From Polytrichum commune (Eukaryota; Streptophyta; Polytrichopsida; Polytrichales; Polytrichaceae), in the NCBI GenBank assembly GCA_950295325.1, contig OX485809.1, forward strand, positions 17,004,144 to 17,068,143: 64,000 nt of DNA. Direction: 5' to 3'. Of the stretch, positions 11,096 to 21,909 are shown piece after piece. Position 1 is the stretch's first letter, and every line of letters starts with the position of its first letter. The notes beneath the pieces were generated by a model. It worked only from the letters and a program-made list of their open reading frames with translations, was not told where the DNA came from and ran no database searches. Made by a program: the position numbers and the translations under genes.

Positions 11096-12434
11096 GTGTG
11101 GCAACGTCATGCACACTTGCCTCCACCCTCTCACCATGCTATCCGCACCACTTGCATGCAACTACTACCACTTGTGGAGATGTATTGCAAGTGGGAGCTA
11201 GAAGAGGATTGCACCAATCTCCGAGCTCTCATGCTCCGTTTTGACTCCGAATCCGAATTGGAGTCGCACGATCTAGGTCGCTCTCTTTTGTCCATGATTT
11301 GGGACGAAGAAATTGGCCACGAGAGTTTGCCACTTCGTGCCCCCCTTCCACCCATGCCTAGCCCTTTTGACCTCGTACGGGTGAGGCTGGCGGCAGCTGA
11401 CTTGGCAATTAGAAATCTTCATGCCCAGGTGCACCTCCTTCCACCACCCCCCCCCCCCTCCCCCCATCTTTAATTTTTGGCTTGGACACATGCTATGGTG
11501 TTGGGAAATGCATTAACCATGTCCACTCAACCCTATGTTAACATTCATGTGGACACTAACCAGGTCCAGCATCATTGTGGCGTGCATTGTGAGTGCACAC
11601 ATAGACTACCATCATCTTCCTTCTTGCTATTGGACTTTGGGCATAGCCCTCATTGGTTTACATACGGTACTGCATTCACACATTTCACATGGCACACCAT
11701 TCACAAGCCTCTCCAAGTATGTAGTGCATACAAATTCAAATTAAAAAGTCAACACTGTGGCAACAATTAAATTGTTGTGCATGTCAATGCTAGTGTTTTT
11801 TCATGTCAACATTGTTGCCTATTCTGAAATCGTCTCTTTCTTTGTCCAAGGTTCCAAGACCACAAGAGGAGGCGCCCTCTCACTCTGGCTCCGAGTCGGA
11901 AACTCCATCTCCTAGCCTGCTGTCTCCTCGGCCTCGAGCTCGCGAAGTGCCGGCCTCATTTGGAACACCACCAGTTCCGAAACCTCCAAACCGATCCCTC
12001 AGCGGTGTGCTTTCCACCCCTCCACCAGTGTTGCCTTCCAGAGGACGTGCCACCAATCCCCTACATCAAGCGCCAAGGCCAACTTCAGTGCCCACAATGG
12101 AAATTGCTTCCGGTATTCGCATTCTTCTGGCTAGCATTGACATATGCATGGCGATGGTCGCCATGTACATTACATCATATGGACTCTGGCTCATTGACGG
12201 GACGAACAGACACTCTATTCACGCCGGCCCCCCCTGGGGCAGGTGTTCATATCTATCTATCTACATTACATCAACAGAAACTACTGATGCCAATTTTGCA
12301 AAAAGAAAAAAATTAAAGAGAATACATGAGGATGGAGCACATGATTCACCATGCATTGCGTTGGACCGGCGTGTACCCGAAGAGGATGACATAGAACCCC
12401 CGCATCCTAGGCAGATTATGGACCTCTTCACTTG
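11096..12434 (+). pseudogene. 5' part of the Harbinger transposase gene, disrupted
   Basis: An open frame from 11096 (with WELEEDCTNLRALMLRFDSE and DLVRVRLAAADLAIRNLHAQ) ends near a plausible splice donor (CAG|GTGCAC at about 11429). A second frame from about 11803 to 12434 holds a proline/serine-rich stretch and a basic stretch (AKRKKLKRIHEDG). It would begin after an acceptor around TTTGTCCAAG|GTTCC (about 11850). If correct, these are 5' exons joined by a roughly 420-bp intron. An 84-bp LINE fragment plus its 12-bp duplication adds exactly 32 codons in frame. The exon then runs directly into the solo LTR at 12435. Beyond the LTR the same reading frame resumes in the catalytic part. Exon limits are inferred. 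Confidence 0.5.
12178..12261 (+). mobile_element. 5'-truncated LINE 3' end (84 bp) with 12-bp target duplication
   Basis: A 78-bp stretch is identical to the last 78 bp of the giant LINE (51122-51199), including the GTGTTCATATCTATC tail, with one extra TATC unit here. It is flanked by perfect 12-bp duplications TACATTACATCA (12166-12177 and 12262-12273). This is the signature of target-primed reverse transcription that stopped early. It sits in the Harbinger transposase exon without shifting its frame. Confidence 0.9.
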
Positions 12435-13371
12435 TGTCGCAACCCTTGCTAGTTTTCCTTCACTTAGCTTGACCGCCTTTCCCACCTAGCAAGTGCCACG
12501 AGCGCTAACCTGCACATCCCACGCACATGCATGGTTAGCTCCCAAAACCGCGGACCTTCAAGCTCATGGCTAGGTCACCAAACCCTCCTACACATGCATT
12601 CGGGACTCTCCCCATAATAGGTAGCCAATGGCTAAGGTGGACTTCCATCCATGGAAGTCCACTCTTGAGTTGATCATCGTGTTGCCAAAACAACACTACA
12701 ACTACCCGGAGCACATTGCCAAGTATGCTCCGGGGGGGTCGGTCGGCTAAGCCGCCTCACCCATATAAGCCTCTAGGACTTTGGGCGGGGCCCCTACCCC
12801 ACCATCAAGTATCCTTTTGTCTCTCTACAAGGGTTGGGGCCAAGTGGACATTTTCCCTTAGCCGCTGGGGCTAGAACCTCCCAGCAGCTTCAGACCACCA
12901 TAACTTCTACATATGATGTCTGATGCTCTCAAGCGACCACTCTATCGTCATCTACTCTTTGCGTAGATGCCGATGGACTCCTCACCTGCCCCATTCGGGC
13001 AAGTATTGAGGAAGTTATGGCTCCTCAAACCTTGGCAGTCCCGGGCACCACTCCCAGGTCACTGCTGTCCCAGGGTGCTGTCCCGGGACAGCGCCCCACT
13101 CAAATGGCCATATCTCCTAGCTAGCACCTCCGATTGAGGTGTTCCTTAGCATTCTAGAATTCCACCGCCATAAGCTACTTGTAACTTATGGCCTTACCCT
13201 CATGACTCTTAGTCCTCGTGGGTGAGAGGCGTTCTCAACGCCCGGGGCCCTCACCCATACTAAGAGTACTTGGGCCCTCTCACCAATGGCGCCACAAGTC
13301 CCGGGTGTCACTCCGGGGTCCCCCTTGTGCCCATGGTGTTGCGGGCACTCCTCATGGAGAGGTGCGCGACA
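12435..13371 (+). mobile_element. Solo LTR, copy 1 (937 bp)
   Basis: Begins TGTCGCAACCC and ends GTGCGCGACA, so the ends form the inverted pair TGTCGC/GCGACA. Perfect 5-bp target duplications ACTTG flank it (12430-12434 and 13372-13376), so it is a solo LTR left by recombination between the LTRs of one insertion. It is homologous along its length to 20937-21909. Shared blocks include a TATA-like CACCCATATAAGCC near 12768, CCCATTCGGGCAAGTATTG, and a perfect 16-bp palindrome GCTGTCCCGGGACAGC at 13077-13092. No internal retroelement region remains. The parent superfamily is unknown; a 5-bp duplication fits Ty3/gypsy or Ty1/copia. The orientation assumes that the TATA-like box marks the sense strand. 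Confidence 0.9.
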
Positions 13372-14577
13372 ACTTGGCACATCGGAGTTGAAAATGCTAG
13401 GTGGTATGTCAAGCCTAGATCAACCTGCTGGTTTGAGGAGTACCTTTTTAACATTTACACGCCCGACATGTTCTACGATATACTGCGGATGAGGAGGAGG
13501 ACATTTGACAGGTTTGTGGAGGACCTACGGCCTTTCATCCAAGGCCAGCATACACATTGGCGTCAACCCATCGGAGTGGAGAAGAAACTAGTGGTCACTT
13601 TGTTCAAGCTCATGCATGGTGTTCCAATACCATTGGTTGCGGATAGAGTAGCTCTAGGGAAATCCACCGTCAGTGAGATATTGCGGCTAGTCTGTACGGC
13701 TATAAGCACCAAGTTTGGACATCTAATTTCATGGCCTGTTGGAAGGAGGCTCGCACGAATCGCATCAGCCTTCCAGGCTAAGCAGTGGTTTCCTAATTGC
13801 ATTGGCGCGATTGACGGATCTCATATCTACATAGCATCACCGACAAACACCATAGTGGCGGCAGATCACCGAAACCGCAACAAGTCATTCTCCATTCTGC
13901 TACAAGGAGTTGTGGATAGCAAGTGCTATTTCACATCCGTCAATACCGGCCCTCCAGGATCCCTTCATGACAGTGCGCACTTCAAGAGCTCGGAGCTCTA
14001 CTGCAAGGTGGATGAGGGTATAATGGGTGGCTTCCACGATGACCCGACAACCTGGGCATCGGGCCTCCCATTCCCTCCCTACATTGTTGCGGATCGCGGA
14101 TACCCACTTTTGAGCTGGTGCATCACACCATTCAAAAAGAGTCCTATGGGAGCACCTCTATCCATGGAGGAGGTGTGGTTCAACCGCAAGCATTCCTCAA
14201 CGACGATGAGTGTTGAAAGGGCATCCGGCATATTGAAGTCAAGATTCAAAGAGATTGGCACTAAATCATCATTGAAGCTTGTTTTCCTACCTACAGTTGT
14301 GCATTGTTGTTGTGTCCTACATAACATATTGCTCGCAAGCAAGGACAGGACACTAGACCAAATTCTTATAGACTGCAATCTCCCGCCCATGGATGACAGC
14401 AACGACTCGCAACGAGGGGAGGAGGAGGTCTTCCAGCCTCCAAGGCCAATGGGCGCTGTGAGCGAAGACCGAGCATTGCTAGAGGGCCAAATGGCCAGGG
14501 AGGATATCTTGGACTACCTAGTGCGCGTTCAAAACGTCAATCACATTGAGAGTCATCCGGGAAGAAGACACATTTGA
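13372..14577 (+). CDS. PIF/Harbinger transposase, catalytic part (DDE_Tnp_4 type)
   Basis: The open frame runs from 13270 to 14577 (435 codons), but its first 34 codons lie in the solo LTR, so the genuine part starts at about 13372. Recognisable features are ARWYVKPRSTCWFEEYL, a helix-turn-helix-like segment (ADRVALGKSTVSEILRL, residues 124-140) and the DDE triad: D182 in IGAIDGSH (codon at 13813), D275 in IVADRGYP, and E316 in SVERASGILKSRF. These match HARBI1-like plant transposases. The enzyme would cut and paste the element at TTA sites together with the Myb-like partner encoded at 14537-15697. The N-terminus is cut off by the LTR. The LTR plus one duplicated pentamer precisely interrupts codons that otherwise read on in frame, so this copy is broken although the catalytic part is uninterrupted. 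Confidence 0.88.
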   Translation, partial: TWHIGVENARWYVKPRSTCWFEEYLFNIYTPDMFYDILRMRRRTFDRFVEDLRPFIQGQHTHWRQPIGVEKKLVVTLFKLMHGVPIPLVADRVALGKSTVSEILRLVCTAISTKFGHLISWPVGRRLARIASAFQAKQWFPNCIGAIDGSHIYIASPTNTIVAADHRNRNKSFSILLQGVVDSKCYFTSVNTGPPGSLHDSAHFKSSELYCKVDEGIMGGFHDDPTTWASGLPFPPYIVADRGYPLLSWCITPFKKSPMGAPLSMEEVWFNRKHSSTTMSVERASGILKSRFKEIGTKSSLKLVFLPTVVHCCCVLHNILLASKDRTLDQILIDCNLPPMDDSNDSQRGEEEVFQPPRPMGAVSEDRALLEGQMAREDILDYLVRVQNVNHIESHPGRRHI

Positions 14578-15697
14578 GTAGGGTATAGCCATCAAGGAGA
14601 AGGTGTGAAGAACATAACCTTGTGAGGGTGTCCATAGAAGACGCCAACACTAGCAATGCGCTTGTCATGTTCCCCAAGTTTTTTGTTCTCTCAACTTCCA
14701 ACTCATAAATTTTTTGATCCAAGTTTGCAGCCACCATCTCTTTCTTTGAAATTCTTGTCTCTCTCGCTGTGTCAAATGCAAGGGCATCCGTCCTCCATGT
14801 CCGTTTGTCTATGTCCTGAGCCTCAACGTGTGCAAGGTACTCGTGGTTGAAGTCCTTGACGAAATCCACAAGGTTGTCAGTGCCTATGGATTTCCGCTTC
14901 CGACCTGTGGATCCGGGCACGTTGTTTCCGGGCGATGTCGCCGTAGGTGTGTCGGATGTGGATGTCGTGCTCGCCATTGGACTCCCCTCCCCCACAAAAG
15001 CTTGGTCACGCGAAGCTGGAGTGGAGGCACGAGAATGCCGGGCCACGGGCGACGCCACCCTGTCAGAATCGACCACTTCTGTCGCACGACCAAAAATCTG
15101 TCTCCTCCCAACGAAGCCCTCCATTTCCGTGTACATTGCCTCGCTAAATTCCAAAGACATCTTCCTTGTTCTACACAACTCCTTCTTCTCCTCTCTAGAC
15201 AATCCCCACCAATTTCCGGAGCCAGTGCTTTCTATGTAATCCTTAAGTTTTTTGTAGTCCTTAATGAGACCATCCCACTTGTTGGTGATCTGATCGGTAT
15301 CCCTCTCCCTAAAACCCACCACACTCATGCAACCAGCCAACACCAATCTCCATGCCGTGGTTCCGTACACGAATTTCGCAAGAGACGGTTGATTACAATT
15401 GTGACGCCCATCCCATTCAAGTTGTTTTTGGCCTATTAGGACAAGCATCTCCGCCTCCGTCCAATTAGGCCCTCGAACCTTGTGGGGGAGTGGTGCATTC
15501 GATTGAGAGGACAGAGGCGATGACCTTGCAGAGCTCGCTCTACCCCTGCCACGTGCAGCCCCTCTTCCTGACGGAGCGACAAATGAAACCGGAACCTCGT
15601 CCTGCAAAAATTCGGAAGGCAGCTCACAATCTGCAGCTGTGGGCCCCCTCATCGGTTGACGCTGAGAGCTCTCGCCCAGATTAACAATTTCCTCCAT
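14537..15697 (-). CDS. Harbinger accessory Myb/SANT-like DNA-binding protein
   Basis: 386 codons, intact. Residues 70-170 form a trihelix/SANT-like domain with regularly spaced tryptophans: GPNWTEAEMLVLIGQKQLEW, then TTAWRLVLAGC, ITNKWDGLIKDYKKLKDYI and GNWWGLS. A Ser/Thr/Pro-rich linker with a KRKS basic patch follows. A C-terminal helical region (LDQKIYELEVERTKNLGNM) could be a coiled coil. Active PIF/Harbinger elements encode such a protein, which imports the transposase into the nucleus and binds element ends. Here it is convergent with, and overlaps by about 40 bp, the transposase ORF. The start ATG at 15697 gives a plausible N-terminus, and no upstream in-frame extension is needed. Unlike its neighbour it shows no break. 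Confidence 0.82.
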   Translation of the reverse strand: MEEIVNLGESSQRQPMRGPTAADCELPSEFLQDEVPVSFVAPSGRGAARGRGRASSARSSPLSSQSNAPLPHKVRGPNWTEAEMLVLIGQKQLEWDGRHNCNQPSLAKFVYGTTAWRLVLAGCMSVVGFRERDTDQITNKWDGLIKDYKKLKDYIESTGSGNWWGLSREEKKELCRTRKMSLEFSEAMYTEMEGFVGRRQIFGRATEVVDSDRVASPVARHSRASTPASRDQAFVGEGSPMASTTSTSDTPTATSPGNNVPGSTGRKRKSIGTDNLVDFVKDFNHEYLAHVEAQDIDKRTWRTDALAFDTARETRISKKEMVAANLDQKIYELEVERTKNLGNMTSALLVLASSMDTLTRLCSSHLLLDGYTLLKCVFFPDDSQCD

Positions 15698-17806
15698 TGT
15701 TCAAACACCAAACCACCCCACGGCAACGACAAGGGGAGACACAATATCTCTGCAAAAATAGTCACAAAGATGCACACAATGATTGTGCGGTTGTTGCGAA
15801 GGTCAAGGCCTGCCCCTTGGACGGCCCCAGCCCCACCACCACAAACCTGTTGAGTCCAAAAGACCCCCAAGAATGGCAGAGATTGCAGGGCAGGAGGGAA
15901 CTCACAACCCTGCAGGGTCAAAACCACAGGAGATACAGTCGGCGAGTGAGCAGGCACAGGGAAAAACACTCCTTGGAAGCGGCACATACCCACAGAACAT
16001 CGAGGCCCTGAGAACATATTCAAATCCCACAGAAACGCCAAACAAATGGCCGCCACAAGTGGGACGATCCAAATCGGAGTGACAATGCGGCAGTGGCTCC
16101 AGAAGTGGCAACAGAAGGGAAACCAAAGATTGGTGAGAACCGGCGAAACATCTACTGCACTGATGACCACAGATGGAGCAAGCGGAATGAAGAGACCACA
16201 TCACCCTCCCATATATACATGCAGCATTGTCGCAAGGGATGTGTTCGTTGCTCAAAAACGTCAGAGGGCCCCCAAACTCAAAACAAACAATTGCGAAAGG
16301 GAAGGGGACATTGGTGCGCAAATCAACCAGTATATATTGAAACCTGGCTGAATTGCCGCAGACCACGAAGAAGTGGACAACCGACCACCGCATCCACTCT
16401 AACAATGCGGCCAATTTCACCAAGGCAGCTATGTCGCGGCCCCCGGAATTAAATGACAAATGGGGAATGTGAGTGAGCATACTTGCAAACACCTGACGAG
16501 CCGCGAAAAGGAATCCCGCAGCTCCGTTGCACAGGAAGCCCACAGATTGCCAACGTCCCCCCCCCCCCCCGTGTGCGGGAAGAGGCTGCTCACGGGATAG
16601 CTGTGCAGGTGGCGCGAATCTGCCCCAGAACACTGCACAATTCAACGTGAATGGAACCCAAGGTTGGGGTCAGGCAGGAAAGCCATCCCTCCGCTGGAAA
16701 ACGACAGGCAGCTGGGAAGACAACCAGCAACCGCATGAACTGATCCCTGTGCACACATACCCCCAGGAAAAACTCCACAACGAGTCCAGGGCACTGGACT
16801 GCCACGCCCACTGAAAACAGCTGCGACAGTAGCAACTTGCGAGCTCCAAGCCCTAAACCAGCGCACATTGCCGACGACGAAAGAAAATGAATTGCACAGG
16901 AGGAATCGCCGCAACTGCGTGGGCGAAAATAAGCACACACAGCACAGCAGCGAGCACAAACAAGACGTTATGCCGGAGACCATATGCCGCCACATGACCC
17001 CAATCCCGACGGCCGGCCAAAAATTGACAAAGACAGTCGCACCACAATGCCCGAAGCAATCCCAATATTTCACATCGCAACATAAACGCAGGAGACACAG
17101 CTGTGGCGCCTGATTGGCCATGCTTGGCGTCCCCGGGGGAACAGCCAGCCGAACTCCAAACCCCAGTATTCAATATGCGCACAGTAGTCGGAGCGCGGCT
17201 CCGGGGTGGTGCACGCTAAGGCCAAAAAAAAAGCTCCACAAACACGAGACGGGATTGCCAAACCGCAAGGACAGACAACGCGATAGTGGCAGACGTTGGA
17301 AACATTCAAACGCTGCAACAGACGCCCCTTTACCTGGACGCCCTCGGCATCACTCTTCAATATTTCCATTCGTCTCCGCATGCAGCGTGCGTGGAGGTCC
17401 GTGCGCAGAAAAATCGTCACCTGTGGCCACCCTCTCCGCTATCGAAATCGCCGAAGCGCCACGATGTTCACCTCGTCCACACGATCCCCGCTGCACACAC
17501 TGCTTCCCGAACCCCAAACCACGCTCGCACTGTGAGGCTTGTGCAGGAGAGGATGACTTTCATCCCGAAGTCAAGTTTTCATTCACTTCATCCGAGGCCG
17601 GCATCAGAACGTTGGAATTTCCCGCCGGTAAGGTAGTGCTTGTTTGAGCGCCTTTGGGACCCTTTCTGGCAGGAACTAGGAGGGGACAACTTCTGACAGC
17701 CCGTCAACCGCCCCGTTTTGAGCCCATCCTGTTCGGTGCCAGTTAGTGGCTTCCCAGCGGTTACAACACCATATCCGGCATGTACCCCCCGGGTGTGGCC
17801 CCCCTC
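15698..17806. other. Right non-coding arm of the Harbinger element
   Basis: GC-rich and CpG-containing, with a C13 run near 16557-16570. Overlapping ORFs occur on both strands but none has recognisable motifs. It would contain the promoter and leader of the Myb-like gene (minus strand) and the right terminal sequence. The element ends at 17806, immediately before TTA. Confidence 0.55.
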
Positions 17807-20800
17807 TTAGTTGACTATGGATTCCTCAATCTTAGAAGTAATTGAGTACTTACTTGGATGACTAAGCCCAAAATATCACTATCTCACGATTCCACCTTGG
17901 GTCACGTTTTTTGGGTGTTTCCCCTTGGTTGGTTGAACTTGTTTCCTTCTTGCAATTGATTTTGTTCTCAATTTGTACTCCAAAGAAACGAAAAGAAAAG
18001 AAAAGAAATGGAAAAAGAGAAATAGAAAAAAATGTAAACGGCTTACATGGTCGGAGATTATACCCACAATGGACTACATGATCACAGAGTCATATGCATA
18101 ATATTCGGTTGCAATTGTTTACATAGAAAGTGACCCAAGAAATGAAGAGAGAGCAATGCCGCAATAAACATTGTGATGTGAAATGAAGTTTTTGGTTGGA
18201 AGTTTTTGTGGCCATGGCAAGTATAGGCCCTTAATATGTACAATAGTGGGAGGGAAAATTTGTGTACCAAACATAATAAGTTAGAGAAGGTTTTAATAAA
18301 TGTTAATATGTGGATTTTGGATAGCATTATGGTAGTATGGGGTTGTGCAATACGAGGTTGAAGCATACAAGTTTTTGATGTAGACATACTAGAAGTTTTA
18401 TGAGGTGGTAAAATGTATATTCAAGGTGTATCGGAGCTCAAATTATTTGTATAGTTATTGGAGTTTGCGTGTTCTCATCATTGTAGTTATTTATGATCAA
18501 AATGCATTTCATGCAGCCTCTTGGTTATGTAATCTAGAATATTGCAAGTTGTCACCCAATTTAAGCAGGCATAAGGTTTAAAGCTTTGAGTGGCTTTCCT
18601 AAGCCAAATGAGAAGAGAGAAAAGAACATTTAACTCTTTCACATTGATTTAGCCATATGGTTTTATAGTTCTTACCCGTATGGATTAATGTGCAACTTTG
18701 AGATTTGAATAGAGGTTCATTGATTATATCAAGTTTAATTGTTTTGGTGCAATTGCCCGTTGCCAGAGGGGGGGGTTTAAGGGTGTGTGCACACATAGTT
18801 GACTTAAAACATGAGATGAGTGTGTTGTCCCTAGACTATTCCCCTTTATATACAAAGATTTAAGCCACATATTAATACACATACAAATTTATAGGTAAGG
18901 AGTAGTCTCAAGTATTTACACAAGTTGGAAAATGATAAATAATAAAATATTCAACATATTTATGTCCATAATCATGGTGCTTGTAATGTAAACATCCATA
19001 GCTCCTATTGCATTAGAAATAATCTAATACATTCACAAATGAATAAATTGGTACCCTATAGCTAGGTACAGTTTGTACCCCTACCCTTTAATGATGCTCC
19101 TTTGTGCACCCACATGGATAAGAAAATGAGAATGTGATAGAGGAGTTTTAAAGTAAACTTTTCATTAGGAAGTTTTAGCATCAACCATAAAGCCTGTGCT
19201 ACATTTACAATATACCTATACACATTGTTGCCTATTGAGATTTCATGTAGACTCCCTTTCTAACTTCACTAAAATGTGTAGAGTGAACAGTGTTTAATAG
19301 TCACTTGATCATTTAATGTGAGGTACTATGTAGCTGATCCCACGTGTTTTCCACTTCCATGTTCACAAAATTGTGTGGACATTTAATTTTTAGAATTTGC
19401 ATATCATTCTTGTTGGGTTGATGCCATTGATAGTGAAGTTGAAAGTGAAGCACACTTTGTGTTGGAGTGTCCCCTCTACAATTCCAATAAAAATAGGTTT
19501 CTTTCCATATTTCAAAACGTAGTACACCATAAACTTTGTAACATCAACCTCTATAATGTGACTCCTTCTAGAATATCCCAGAACTCTAGAAAACGGATGT
19601 TCTTAATTCACATCTCACTCCTTATTATCACATATCTCCCATTGTATCACGGGTTTTGACATTAATGCAAACTACCATAAAACTCTACTCACACCCTCGC
19701 ATTGTGCCATGTGTCAAGAAATTCCTCTTGCACATTTTCCGTTGTCATGCTCCTCACATTCTTCATGTTTTAATTTGAGGTTATGGTTTGCTCACGGGGG
19801 CGCACCTACACTTGATTTGTGTATACACATGCAAGAAACCCCTATTTAATTGGGGGGGGTATTTACCTTTTTTCGTTGAGTATTTTCCACCTTGTAAGTA
19901 GCTAAATTTCTACATGATGATATTTTCTAACACCCTATCACTATAGGTAAATTTTAGAATCCCATAATTATAATCATCCCATTTTATTTATAAGTAGTGG
20001 AAATTTCCACGGGGAGGTCACTTCATTGTCAAGTTGACACCACGTGCGGACAAAGTTTGCTACCCCTATATTACATGCCATATATAATTTTAAAATTTAT
20101 GATATTTTTTCTACATATACATAACCATTGATAGTATCTTTTGTATACTTTTTTGAAATTTTTAGTCATCTTTATTTTTTTTAGTAATTGTTTTAGTTCA
20201 ATTCTGTGTCATTCTAGTTAGAAATGGTATGTTTTATGAAAAAAACAAATCATCAAATTTAGTTACCACTTTTGACTATGTCATAGGTACTGTGTATATC
20301 TACTCATGAAAAAAATTTGATAAAATTTTGACCCATTTTGGTGCTACAACTTACCAAAAGAAATTTTTTTTGGTCGCACGTGGTGTTCAACTTGACAATG
20401 GAGTGATCTACCCGTGGAAATTTCGTGTGAACAAACTTCACATAGATTATGTATACAATACACTATGCATACATTACGCTACACATATATTACTCTCCAC
20501 ATTACACACATACAACCATCATACTACAAACTTTAGCATAATGCATATGATTCTTGAACCCCCTATGAAACCCTAAATAAGCTAGCCAATCCTTTCATTG
20601 TTGAATGACGACACTTTTTATCCAAAGGCGAGCATTTCAACAAATTCATCCACATGTCCACATACATTTTGCTTATTTATCATCCAATGCCACTAATGGC
20701 ATATGATATATGTTGAACCTATAAATATAAAATATAAAATCAATTCTATCTATGCTATTTTACATCTAAATTTTAAAAATACTATAACTTAAACCACACC

Positions 20801-20936
20801 GTACCTTATATATAATTCCCAAATTCACATTTAGAGGACGCTATTGTATATCTAAGAAAAATGTAAAAATTATTTGTCTTCATTAGAATCCACCTTACAT
20901 TTTCTCGCACGCGGTTTTCTACATTTTTGCCAGTGC
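17807..20936. other. AT-rich DNA, mostly without genes
   Basis: The first 40 bp or so complete the dispersed repeat split by Harbinger. The rest shows no convincing gene. A short stretch at 19433-19527 translates on the plus strand as EAHFVLECPLYNSNKNRF, which resembles the C-terminal zinc-knuckle region of LINE ORF2 proteins. It could be a LINE remnant. Confidence 0.5.
19430..19530 (+). pseudogene. Possible LINE ORF2 C-terminal remnant
   Basis: The reading SEAHFVLECPLYNSNKNRFLS resembles the H-x3-4-C zinc-knuckle tail (HFLLECPLY...R) that ends many LINE and RNase H-type ORF2 proteins. No reverse transcriptase can be seen upstream. Short similarity only. Confidence 0.3.
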
Positions 20937-21909
20937 TGTAGCAACCCTTGCTAGCCCCCTTAGCGATCTTGCCAATTTTCATCTCTAGCAAAGGTTACGA
21001 GTGCTAACCCTTCGCATACCGCCATGCTAATGGTTAGCTCCTCCTACCCCGGACCATATAGTTCATAGGAGGGAACCAGCCCTCCTACTTTGCTTTCGGG
21101 ACTCACCCCTTAATCGGTAACCCGTTTCTTCGATGTGGACTTCCACCCATGGAAGTCCAATCCTATGTTGATCATCGCATTGCCGGAGCAACACTACAAC
21201 AACCCGAACCATACTAGGCAACTATGGCCTCACAATGGGCCAAAGCCCATGGAGGCCGTGCCGTTCGGTCTCGGGTGGGTGAGGCCACACCACCTCACCC
21301 ATATAAGCCTCTAGGATTCTACGCGGGGCCCCTACCCCACCGTCAACCAACCTCTTGTCTCTCCACCAAGAGTTGGGGCCAAGTAGACATTTTCCCTTAG
21401 CCGCTGGGCCTAGAAGCCCCCAGCAGCTTCAGACCATCATAACTTCCTTGTATGATGTCTGATACTAACACAAAACCACTCCATCTTCATCTACGCTTCA
21501 CGTAAATGCCGATGGACTCCTCACTTGCCCCATTCGGGCAAGTATTGAGGAAGTTATGCCTGTTTGAACCTTGGCAGTCCCGGGAATCACTTCCAGGCAC
21601 CGCTGTACCAGGGCGCTGTCCCGGGACAGCGCCCCACTCAAATGGCCATAACTCCTAGCTCACACCTCCGATTGAGGTGTTCTTGAGCGTTCTAGAATCA
21701 CCACGCCATAAGCTACGCATAGCTCATGGCCTTACCCTCATGCCTCCTAGTCTCCGTGGGTGGGAGGCGTTCCCAACGCCCGGGGCCCTCACCCACACTA
21801 GGATCACTTGGGCCCTCTCACCAACGGCGCCACAAGTCCCGGGTGTCACTCCGGGGTCCCCCTTGTGCCCATGGTGTTTCGGGCACTCCTCATGGAGAGG
21901 TGCGCGACA
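20937..21909 (+). mobile_element. Solo LTR, copy 2 (973 bp)
   Basis: Begins TGTAGCAACCCTTGC and ends GTGCGCGACA, with its own perfect 5-bp target duplication AGTGC (20932-20936 and 21910-21914). It is thus an independent solo LTR of the same family as 12435-13371. The shared TATA-like CACCCATATAAGCC lies near 21297. The palindrome seen in copy 1 is longer here: a perfect 22-bp palindrome at 21612-21633 with core CTGTCCCGGGACAG. A long C run follows the right duplication. Confidence 0.9.

Larger units (their letters stand above)
8733..17806. mobile_element. PIF/Harbinger DNA transposon, 9.07 kb, with nested insertions
   Basis: The element is flanked by TTA at 8730-8732 and 17807-17809, the target duplication expected for PIF/Harbinger. 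The outer flanks rejoin into one dispersed repeat whose uninterrupted paralogue is at 28.6-29.1 kb, which fixes the boundaries independently. Inside are the two usual genes, transposase (+) and a Myb/SANT-like protein (-), arranged tail to tail and overlapping at 14537-14577. The ends read GGGCCCGATCGCACC on the left and, as the reverse complement, GAGGGGGGCCACACC on the right, so terminal inverted repeats are short or decayed. About 2.3 kb on the left and 2.1 kb on the right are GC-rich non-coding arms. A LINE fragment and a solo LTR have inserted into the transposase gene, so this copy should be inactive. Confidence 0.82.

Noticed and set aside
15698-17650. ORFs such as the 247-codon minus-strand frame at 15902-16645
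   Set aside because: Low complexity, Cys/Phe-rich, overlapping ORFs in several frames; no recognisable domain.
8733-17806. Long terminal inverted repeats formed by the two GC-rich arms
   Set aside because: The arms look alike in composition, but I could not align them as inverted copies beyond about 15 bp.
12435-21909. The two LTRs as the ends of a single 9.5-kb LTR retrotransposon
   Set aside because: Each LTR has its own, different target duplication (ACTTG and AGTGC) and no gag-pol lies between them.
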